From contig DAOUMU010000268.1 in the NCBI GenBank assembly GCA_034409055.1, positions 1 through 40,197 of the forward strand: a stretch of 40,197 nt of DNA. Direction: 5' to 3'. Source of the DNA: DAOUMU01 sp034409055. GTDB taxonomy: Bacteria > Chloroflexota > Anaerolineae > 4572-78 > J111. The notes under the pieces were generated by a model. That model had not been told where the DNA came from, searched no databases, and was given only the letters and a program-made list of their open reading frames with translations. Every line of letters begins with the position of its first letter. Positions within the stretch are counted from its first letter, which is position 1. This document shows positions 35,124-40,197 of this stretch, piece by piece. The position numbers and the translations under genes were made by a program.

Positions 35124-35578
35124 GAACTCCAACGCTGCAACTCGATAATATTTCCTTCGGGGTCTGTGACGTAGACGAAGGTTACGGTGCCTGCGCCGGG
35201 AACCTCTAAAGAAACAACCTTACCCACACTGCCACCGCCGGCCGCGATGACAGCCTCTCGGGCCGCTTCGACATCGTCGACGGCAAAGGCGATGTGGGCA
35301 AAACCGGGCCGGTTGACGGCCGGTTTTAACCATGCCTTTTGGGGGTTGTATTGAAAGATTTCGAGGGTTGGCCCGTTTTCACCGTAGCCCGGCAGGCGTA
35401 AGTGAATCCCGTTGATCTGGGCCTTGGGCACGCCGGTACCCTCTTCAAGCCATTGACCGGCCAGCTCTCGTTCAGGCGGCACCGGGGTGCAGCCGAAAAC
35501 TTGTTCGTAAAATTGAGCCAGTTTCTGCCAGTCTTGAGCGATGAGATTGGTATGTGTGTATCTTGCCTTAACAGTCAT
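35114..35578 (-). CDS. VOC family (glyoxalase/bleomycin-resistance fold) protein
   Basis: Small soluble protein of 154 residues with two beta-alpha-beta-beta-beta halves. The four likely metal ligands of the vicinal-oxygen-chelate family are all present: H9 (YTHTNL), E73 (TLEIFQY), H95 (FAHIAFAV) and E146 (NIIELQRW). VDDVEAAREAVIAAGG and VTDPEGNIIEL are typical of the second half. It could be a lyase, isomerase or dioxygenase; substrate cannot be read from sequence. It has its own promoter and an AGG 8 bp before ATG 35578. It has no obvious link with the glycosylation genes. The last residues (SKG) and stop codon lie in a dispersed repeat. Confidence 0.85.
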   Translation of the reverse strand: MTVKARYTHTNLIAQDWQKLAQFYEQVFGCTPVPPERELAGQWLEEGTGVPKAQINGIHLRLPGYGENGPTLEIFQYNPQKAWLKPAVNRPGFAHIAFAVDDVEAAREAVIAAGGGSVGKVVSLEVPGAGTVTFVYVTDPEGNIIELQRWSSKG

Positions 35579-35622
35579 CTTTAGCCTCGTATCCAGGGCA
35601 AAACTGCCGCTGGTGCGCCTCT

Positions 35623-35649
35623 ATTGTATCACAATTCACGCCTCGTCAA
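35623..35649 (-). promoter_or_regulatory. Extended -10 promoter of the VOC gene
   Basis: On the minus strand TTGACG (35649-35644) is followed after 15 bp by TGATACAAT, an extended -10 with TACAAT at 35628-35623. The expected start point is ~38 bp before ATG 35578. The short spacer is compensated by the TG extension. Confidence 0.5.
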
Positions 35650-35665
35650 CAAATAAAAATTGGGG

Positions 35666-35700
35666 ATTGCCTATTCCCTACTCCTTACTCCCTACTCCCC
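35666..35700. repeat. CTCCCTA heptamer repeat (copy 1)
   Basis: ATTGCCTATTCCCTACTCCT, then TACTCCC units. The same heptamers with the same GATTGCCTA leader occur at 38283-38325. It lies in the 454-bp divergent gap 35579-36032, which holds no gene. Confidence 0.85.
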
Positions 35701-35799
35701 TTACTTGTACGGTTACCGTGATTGACAACGATGTAGAATTTCCTATACTCAGTGCATTGCAGTTAGCTACTCAACGCCGGTTCGTGGCCGATATTTGGC

Positions 35800-35835
35800 G
35801 TGTTGCGTGTTGCGTATCACCTTGCTACCTGCTAC
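35800..35835. repeat. GTGTTGC/TGCGTAT-type short repeat
   Basis: GTGTTGCGTGTTGCGTATCA is followed by CTTGCTACCTGCTAC. On the other strand it reads ATACGCAACACGCAACAC, matching the repeat inside the first gene at 1691-1720. Confidence 0.6.
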
Positions 35836-35881
35836 TTTGCTATAGACATTCAGACAATGCACAGCACTGTGTGTTTTTGAG

Positions 35882-35982
35882 CGGAGTCGAGGCTGTCCCA
35901 CAGGGAGGCTACGCACTGCGAAGCCTCCCTGTGGGATTAGCCGGTTTTGGCCCGACTCTGACCGGCTGAAGCCTCGACTCCG
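35882..35982. repeat. Three-way-junction inverted-repeat element
   Basis: An outer stem of 13 perfect base pairs (35882-35894 with 35970-35982, CGGAGTCGAGGCT) encloses a 14-bp perfect hairpin (35897-35910 with 35922-35935, CCCACAGGGAGGCT) and a 6-bp hairpin (35939-35944 with 35962-35967, AGCCGG). It ends 50 bp before the GTG of the next gene. It could be a mobile palindromic element or a structured 5' leader. It is not a tRNA. Confidence 0.8.
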
Positions 35983-36032
35983 ACCCTAGATCCAAAATCT
36001 TTTTCTGAGAAACTATACCTATTGGGTATCCA

Positions 36033-38249
36033 GTGCGACAAAAAACGAACGTTTGGCAAGTCTTATTCAGCCTCCTCCTGGCGCTCATTGTGGGTCGCTT
36101 TGTGGTAGTCGGGATGCCCAAAATCCTGTTCAACCACATCTCCAGCGACGGAGATGAAAGCGCCTATCTCTCCCTGGGGTTGGCTCTACGGGAGTCCGGC
36201 ACCCTCAGTGATGGGACGCGTCCCGCTCTATATGCCCTGCTGCTGGCCCCCTTCGCCGAGCGGGATTGGCGCTACTTTACCACGGCCAAGCTACTGACCC
36301 TGGGCCTGGGAGGGCTGACCGTGCTGGCCGTCTTTACCGCCGGAGTCCGCATGTTTGGCTGGCCGGCGGCCCTGTTGGCCGCCTTTCTCCTGGCCGCCAA
36401 CAAGGAATTTCACGTGCGGGCCACCACGGTTTACGCCGATACCTGCCTGGCCCTGATTATGGTCGGTTGTTGGTATTACCTGATTAAAAGCGTCGAGGGC
36501 TGGAAAAACTGTGTCCTGGCCGGGATATTTGTCGGCCTGGCCTTTTTAACCAAGGGCTCGGCCCCGGTTTTGCTGGCGGCCTGGGGTTTGATGGCTTTAT
36601 TGCACTACCGGCTCAGTATCTTTCGTCATGTCGAATTGTTGCTGGTGCCCCTATTCTTTATCATCATCTCGCTGCCGTTGCTGATCTACAATACCCACCA
36701 GTTTGGCAGCCCCACCTACAATTTTGCCACCCAGCACATTATGTGGATGGACCGTCTGGAGCAGATCAATACGGCTGATCCGGCCGATTTGCCGACTCGG
36801 GCTTCCTATTTTGCCACGCATACCCCGGCCGACATGGTCGCCCGGATGCAAAAAGGGTTGCGCCGCCTTAATCCGGTCGTAGCCCGCAGTCTTATTCCCG
36901 GTCGTAGTTTTGAGCCGGCCTGGTTGGGACCGGCCCTGGGGCTGCTGGCCACCGGCCTGCTCATTTACCTGCTTCTCTTTCAACGCCAGGCCCTGGCCCA
37001 CTACCTGGCCCAACACCAGAACGCTCTCTGGTTTACCTTTTTTCTGTGCGCTCTTTTTTACCTCTTCTTTACCTGGTACGTGGCCGGTTCTTCCGCCGAG
37101 ACCCGCTTTGTGATACCTCTACTGGGACCGCTCTATCTACTGCTGGCCGATATGATCGTCAGCCTGGTTACTGGCCTGAGGCGTTGGCTTGCCTCCCCAG
37201 AAGGCCAGGTTTTCTCCAGGGAACAACACAGAGCCGGTGAGGCGGGCGCCTCGCCCCAAATTCCCCCCTCTGGGGGGTTAGGGGGGGCCTCTGGGGGGTT
37301 AGGGCGGCCATCCGGCCGGCTGCTGACCGGCTACCGGCTGGCCCTGGCCCTGGTCTTCGGTTGGGGCGTATGGTGGCTGATCGATACCAGCCGGCTCGAG
37401 ACCTGGGCCCTGGCCGTCGACCCGTATCAGTCTGACCGCAGCGCCAACGCCGAGGCGGAACAAATTGTCCAATGGCTGTCAAACGACCGGCCTGCGGCGG
37501 AGGCCCTGGTCACGTTTGGTCCCAGCAAGTCCCTGCCTCTCTGGAAATTTCCGGCTCACTTCACCTTTGAACGCCTGCCCTACGGGATCAATACCTGGCC
37601 GGCCATGCAGTCGTACCTGCAAACCAAAACCCCGGCTTACATTATCATTGACGACGACACGGCCCGTCGTCGCCGCCAGGCCCTGGCCGGTTATTTTCAG
37701 CGTCAGGATGAGTTGGTCTGGTTTGAGCAGGTACCCCCCGGCTGGGCCCTGGATTTTGTCTATCCCGGCTTACCCTGCCAATGGTGCATTTTTTCCCCGG
37801 TGGCAGACAGGCCGCCCCTGGCCAGCCTGGAGGGGGGGATCGAACTGCTAGACTACACCTCGCCCTTCACCCTTGGCCACCCTGGCCCTGTGGGTTCGCC
37901 CTTCGCTCATTCCCTCCGGGTCGTCCTCACCTGGCGCACCCAGACCCCCCTGCCGGAGGATTACACCGTTTTTGTCCACCTGACCGCGCCGGACGGTTTT
38001 GTCAAGGCCCAACAGGACCGGCAGCCGTTTGCCGGGGCGCGTCCGACCTCCCACTGGGTTCCCGGCGAGGTGTTGGCCGACCGGTATGATCTACCTATCG
38101 ATGAGGGGATTACGGCCGGGGATTATTTACTGCTGGCCGGCATGTACCACCCGGCCAGCGGGGAGCGATTGGCCGTGCTGGAGGGACCGGCCGGTCCTGC
38201 GCCCAAGACGATTTTGCTGGGGGAGGTGCGGATAGGAAGTAGGGAGTAA
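36033..38249 (+). CDS. GT39-like membrane glycosyltransferase with one beta module
   Basis: GT39/PMT_2-type protein of 738 residues. The first membrane segment leads to HISSDGDESAYLSLGLAL with D41-E42, then the RPALYALLLAP loop, FLTKGSAPVLLAAW and AETRFVIPLLGPLYLL. A hydrophilic loop between membrane segments (~388-425) is encoded by a CCCCCCTCTGGGGGG repeat. The C-terminal beta module (~615-735) is close to consensus: LLDYTSP, VVLTWRTQT, TVFVHLTAPDG, RPTSHWVPGE, AGDYLLLAGMYHPASGERLAV. The start codon is GTG. The last residues and the stop lie in a heptamer repeat. By eye its base composition is more GC-rich than that of the GT39 genes in the left half. It is a single-gene unit between two repeat-rich gaps. 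Confidence 0.83.
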   Translation: MRQKTNVWQVLFSLLLALIVGRFVVVGMPKILFNHISSDGDESAYLSLGLALRESGTLSDGTRPALYALLLAPFAERDWRYFTTAKLLTLGLGGLTVLAVFTAGVRMFGWPAALLAAFLLAANKEFHVRATTVYADTCLALIMVGCWYYLIKSVEGWKNCVLAGIFVGLAFLTKGSAPVLLAAWGLMALLHYRLSIFRHVELLLVPLFFIIISLPLLIYNTHQFGSPTYNFATQHIMWMDRLEQINTADPADLPTRASYFATHTPADMVARMQKGLRRLNPVVARSLIPGRSFEPAWLGPALGLLATGLLIYLLLFQRQALAHYLAQHQNALWFTFFLCALFYLFFTWYVAGSSAETRFVIPLLGPLYLLLADMIVSLVTGLRRWLASPEGQVFSREQHRAGEAGASPQIPPSGGLGGASGGLGRPSGRLLTGYRLALALVFGWGVWWLIDTSRLETWALAVDPYQSDRSANAEAEQIVQWLSNDRPAAEALVTFGPSKSLPLWKFPAHFTFERLPYGINTWPAMQSYLQTKTPAYIIIDDDTARRRRQALAGYFQRQDELVWFEQVPPGWALDFVYPGLPCQWCIFSPVADRPPLASLEGGIELLDYTSPFTLGHPGPVGSPFAHSLRVVLTWRTQTPLPEDYTVFVHLTAPDGFVKAQQDRQPFAGARPTSHWVPGEVLADRYDLPIDEGITAGDYLLLAGMYHPASGERLAVLEGPAGPAPKTILLGEVRIGSRE
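37259..37304 (+). repeat. CCCCCCTCTGGGGGG repeat inside a GT39 gene
   Basis: AATTCCCCCCTCTGGGGGGT is followed by TAGGGGGGGCC and a second CTCTGGGGGGTTAGGG unit. It is read in frame as PPSGGLGGASGGLGRPSG. It shares its core with 31357-31386 but in the opposite coding orientation. Confidence 0.85.
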
Positions 38250-38325
38250 GGAGTAGGGAGTAGGGAGTAGGGAGTAAGGAAAGATTGCCTACTCCCTACT
38301 CCCTACTCCCTACTGCCTACTCCCC
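38235..38325. repeat. Inverted GGAGTAG heptamer arrays between convergent genes
   Basis: About six GGAGTAG/GGAGTAA units (38235-38280) face about five CTCCCTA units (38288-38325) across a short AAGATTG spacer, able to form a hairpin of over 30 bp. The first units contain the TAA stop of the upstream GT39 gene. It may block transcription between convergent genes. Confidence 0.85.
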
Positions 38326-38331
38326 AGGTTG

Positions 38332-38784
38332 CTAACGATAATAAAGCATCGCCATAATCAGCCAGGCGAAGGCGGCCAGGCCGATGGCGAAGCCGGCGAC
38401 GGTCAGGCGCAGGCCCATTGCCTTCCGTTTGAGCATTTGCCGGTAGGCCCGCTGTTGCTCGGCCGGTTTGTGGGGGCTGTAGGTGTAGGCGAACAGGGGC
38501 AGGACCACCACCAGGGCGGCCAGCAGGGCGACCAGCATGGCCAGGACGGCGGTCATACCGGGGATAATCACCCAGCGATCATGCAGGCTGGCTTCCAGCC
38601 TGTCCGAGCCCAGGGCTAACACCCCAAAAATCAGGCCGTACAGGGCGGTGACCAGTTGAATAATTTGCCGCGCCCCCGCTTCCAGGTGGCCGAGGCTGGC
38701 CTGCTCCTGCTCCTCAAACCAGCGCCGGAGGGCCGCTTCCTGCGGGGTTTCCGGGCGCGCTTCTCCCATCGAGATTTCTGCCAT
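38332..38784 (-). CDS. Small membrane protein of unknown function
   Basis: A 150-residue protein with an acidic, Glu-rich N-terminal region (~1-40, PETPQEAALRRWFEEQEQAS) and three or four hydrophobic segments (~40-60 IIQLVTALYGLIFGVLALG, ~72-100 IIPGMTAVLAMLVALLAALVV, ~120-148 AGFAIGLAAFAWLIMAML). A basic loop (HKPAEQQRAYRQMLKRKAMG) separates the last two. The start is ATG 38784, preceded at 6 bp by AAGGAGT, which is encoded by the last codons of the zinc-ribbon gene, so the two are translationally linked. A longer frame to 38913 exists but overlaps that gene. I do not recognise the family. Confidence 0.75.
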   Translation of the reverse strand: MAEISMGEARPETPQEAALRRWFEEQEQASLGHLEAGARQIIQLVTALYGLIFGVLALGSDRLEASLHDRWVIIPGMTAVLAMLVALLAALVVVLPLFAYTYSPHKPAEQQRAYRQMLKRKAMGLRLTVAGFAIGLAAFAWLIMAMLYYR

Positions 38785-38788
38785 CTGG

Positions 38789-38974
38789 TTACTCCTTAAG
38801 GGTGACCGGCACGATAAAATAGGTGCCGTCCTGGGGACATTTGAACCGGTATTCTTCCACTTTGGTCTTTTTGTTTTTGCCCCTGAACACCGTTCGTTCG
38901 GCCTGGTAGTCATCCAGGTCTACCGGCCATTGGTAACCACAGGTGGGACATTTGACGGTGATGGGTCTAGCCAT
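38789..38974 (-). CDS. Small zinc-ribbon-like protein
   Basis: A 61-residue protein with VKCPTCGYQWPVDLDDY at residues 8-24 (C9, C12) and FKCPQDGTYF near residues 44-53 (C46). The first knuckle is a normal CPxCG; the second is CPQD, so the expected fourth cysteine is missing. It may bind zinc with three Cys and another ligand, or not at all. A GGA about 7 bp before ATG 38974 serves as ribosome-binding site, and its KE-stop codons form the Shine-Dalgarno sequence of the next gene. The coupling to a membrane protein suggests the two act together, perhaps in envelope sensing or assembly. Family not recognised. Confidence 0.75.
   Translation of the reverse strand: MARPITVKCPTCGYQWPVDLDDYQAERTVFRGKNKKTKVEEYRFKCPQDGTYFIVPVTLKE
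38791..38797 (-). promoter_or_regulatory. Shine-Dalgarno site inside the end of the zinc-ribbon gene
   Basis: The minus strand reads AAGGAGT, 6 bp before ATG 38784. AAG GAG TAA are the last codons of the preceding gene, so this site decides the start of the membrane protein and couples the pair. Confidence 0.75.
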
Positions 38975-39043
38975 GAGCGGTTCCTTTCTGTATTGAGTGT
39001 GGTCGCGCCGAATTTTATGAAGGTTAAAAAATTAATTGGGGTA

Positions 39044-39067
39044 GGCCGGGCATCCCCATGCCCGGCC
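39044..39067. repeat. Perfect GGCCGGGCAT hairpin
   Basis: GGCCGGGCAT (39044-39053), loop CCCC, ATGCCCGGCC (39058-39067). It lies in the gap between the TPR-like gene and the zinc-ribbon gene and belongs to the same GCATCCC-type family as 11490-11539 and 22326-22358. It could end or attenuate transcription from the TPR-like gene, but there is no T-run. Confidence 0.7.
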
Positions 39068-39144
39068 ATCTATTTCCCGATTATTTTCTTAAGTTCCATA
39101 AATTCAGCGCTGGCTATTTTGTCCAAAAATCACAAAGATCATAT

Positions 39145-40074
39145 TCAGGACTGCAAATCCCGCTGCAAAGCAGCCAACTTCTCGGCGTAGGCCGCGGGGA
39201 CGGGCGGCAGGGGCTGGCCGCGCAGCAGGGCGATAACGGCCCGGCTGAATTGGGCCAGTTGGTGGCCGGGCGAGCCCGCCGCTTCAGCCTGGGCGAAGTT
39301 GGCGACCACCTGTTCCAGTTGCGGAATCAGGCCGGCGGTGTCGTTTTGCCGGTGGGCCTGGCGGGCGGCGGCCACAATGGCCTCGGCCTGTTGTTCCAGG
39401 GCCTGCTGTTGCATGGCCTGCAGCATCGCTTCCTGCTCCACCGGCGACATTTGCTTTAATTGCCGCAGCAGTTGTTGGGCCGCTTCCCGGGCCTCCGGCG
39501 GCAGTTCGGCCAGTTGCCCTTCCAATTGGGCCATAAACGCCGCGGCCGGTCCCGCCTCATTCATCCTTCCGCCCTCAGCCTTCATCCTTTCCTCCGGCAG
39601 CCCTTCCTGCCGGCGTTTCATCTGGGCCAAAGCGGCCCGGTCCGACTCCAGGTCGGGCAGGCCAAACCTCTCGTCAATGGCCACCACCTCCTCCAGGGCG
39701 GCCACAGCCTGGTCAAAACGCTCCAGTTGGGCCAGGTAGCCGCTCTGGTTGTAGAGAGCCACGCTTAAGGTGTGCCAGTCGTCCGGGCTTTCGGCCTGGC
39801 GGCGCAGGTACTCGATGGCCTCCGCCTGGCACTGGACGGCTGCCCCGGGTTCGTTGTACCGGTCAAAGAGGCGGGCCAGGCGGAGGAGGAGGGGGGCCGG
39901 AGTGCGGAGGGGCGGCGGGGTGTCCGGCGACAGGGTGGCCGGCCAGGTTTCAACCAGGTGGCTGGCCCTGTCTTGTAGGGCTTTGAGGCGGGCCGGTTCC
40001 GGTTGGCGGATGGTGGCGGCCAGGCTTTCCAGATAAGCTCGATAGGGGCCGGGCAGATTGCCTTGCCCAACCAA
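39145..40074 (-). CDS. TPR-like helical protein, possibly truncated at its N-terminus
   Basis: A soluble, all-helical protein of about 309 residues. Two or three TPR-like units are visible at ~65-155 (LARLFDRYNEPGAAVQCQAE, ALYNQSGYLAQLERFDQAVA, with typical Y/A/L spacing), followed by a Gln/Ala-rich helical region (~180-260) and another TPR-like stretch (LIPQLEQVVANFAQAEAAGS). There is no good ATG; the frame opens at TTG 40074 just after an in-frame stop, so either TTG is the start or the 5' part has been lost. Residues ~162-172 (MKAEGGRMNEA) are encoded by a dispersed 32-bp repeat. Probably a scaffold for protein contacts. It may share a transcript with the zinc-ribbon and membrane protein genes downstream. 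Confidence 0.65.
   Translation of the reverse strand: MVGQGNLPGPYRAYLESLAATIRQPEPARLKALQDRASHLVETWPATLSPDTPPPLRTPAPLLLRLARLFDRYNEPGAAVQCQAEAIEYLRRQAESPDDWHTLSVALYNQSGYLAQLERFDQAVAALEEVVAIDERFGLPDLESDRAALAQMKRRQEGLPEERMKAEGGRMNEAGPAAAFMAQLEGQLAELPPEAREAAQQLLRQLKQMSPVEQEAMLQAMQQQALEQQAEAIVAAARQAHRQNDTAGLIPQLEQVVANFAQAEAAGSPGHQLAQFSRAVIALLRGQPLPPVPAAYAEKLAALQRDLQS
39560..39591 (-). repeat. 32-bp TTCATCC repeat inside a gene (copy 2)
   Basis: It begins TTCATCCTTCCGCCCTCAGC and matches the intergenic copy at 35092-35123 at 31 of 32 positions. It is read in frame by the TPR-like gene (ERMKAEGGRMNEA). Confidence 0.9.
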
Positions 40075-40144
40075 CCCCTGACTGTCTTGTCATCACATCA
40101 GAAGAGAGGGGTCATCCGTCACTGCCTTTGACCAGATGTTGTTT

Positions 40145-40180
40145 CCTTGATTCTGAGGGCTTAAGCTCCTGAAATCAAGG
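40145..40180. repeat. Inverted repeat near the window edge
   Basis: CCTTGATT (40145-40152) pairs with AATCAAGG (40173-40180) and encloses a smaller GCTTAAGC palindrome (40159-40166). It lies upstream of the TPR-like gene. It might be the end of a mobile element that continues outside the window, but that cannot be decided here. Confidence 0.4.
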
Positions 40181-40197
40181 GGTGTCCCACAAATTCA

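Noticed and set aside
35541..35969. Open frame of 142 codons on the plus strand
   Set aside because: It crosses the VOC promoter, heptamer repeats and the three-way-junction element, with no ribosome site.
35882..35982. Possible tRNA or known riboswitch
   Set aside because: Three-way fold only; no anticodon arm, T-loop or CCA, and no riboswitch consensus recognised.
38235..38325. Possible CRISPR array
   Set aside because: Units are 7 bp with no spacers, and the two halves are inverted relative to each other.
38785..38913. N-terminal extension of the small membrane protein
   Set aside because: It overlaps the zinc-ribbon gene, and AAGGAGT at 38791-38797 points to ATG 38784.
40145..40197. 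Insertion-sequence end at the window edge
   Set aside because: No transposase or second terminal repeat is visible inside the window.

Overview
The window looks like a cell-envelope glycosylation region of a bacterium, most plausibly a Chloroflexota (Anaerolineae-like) genome. That placement is an inference from three things: the many GT39/PMT-type membrane glycosyltransferases with long beta-rich C-termini, the small dispersed repeats, and the mix of short divergent and convergent transcription units. No rRNA, tRNA, CRISPR array, transposase or phage gene was seen.

Layout. 182-8465 (+): three coupled GT-C-like membrane proteins with overlapping stop/start codons. 8532-11486 (+): a fourth. 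11558-14143 (-): a fifth, convergent with the fourth across a hairpin. 14369-22244 (+): an SGNH hydrolase, a GT-C-like protein, a possible 55-aa small gene, another GT39 protein and a second SGNH hydrolase. 22400-25192 (+): a GT39 protein with an extra DUF1616-like N-terminus. 25221-28283 (+): FAD oxidoreductase, DPM1-like GT2 and SAM methyltransferase. 28461-33662 (-): an operon of GT39 protein, uncharacterised toroid-like protein, LPG_synthase_TM-type flippase and a 79-aa small protein that appears to start at ATC. 34027-35088 (+): third SGNH hydrolase. 35114-35578 (-): VOC/glyoxalase-fold protein. 36033-38249 (+): a tenth GT-C-like protein. 38332-40074 (-): membrane protein, zinc-ribbon protein and TPR-like protein, possibly one operon.

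How the genes may work together (inference). The DPM1-like GT2 would load a sugar on a polyprenyl phosphate. The ten GT-C proteins would use such donors on the outer face of the membrane. Their C-terminal beta modules (about 19 copies in all) would sit outside the cell and could bind glycan or organise the enzymes. Three membrane-anchored SGNH hydrolases could add or remove acyl groups on the same glycans. The FAD enzyme, methyltransferase and flippase-like protein fit sugar modification and lipid handling.

A second theme is repeats. Several short repeat families occur between genes and also in frame inside coding sequences, nearly always in loops or termini. One 32-bp unit is present at 31/32 identity both between genes (35092-35123) and inside a gene (39560-39591). 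Two paralogous GT39 proteins carry unrelated insertions in the same loop. Other items worth attention are the ATC-start small gene, the 55-aa gene that exactly fills a gap, and a 101-bp three-way-junction inverted-repeat element at 35882-35982.
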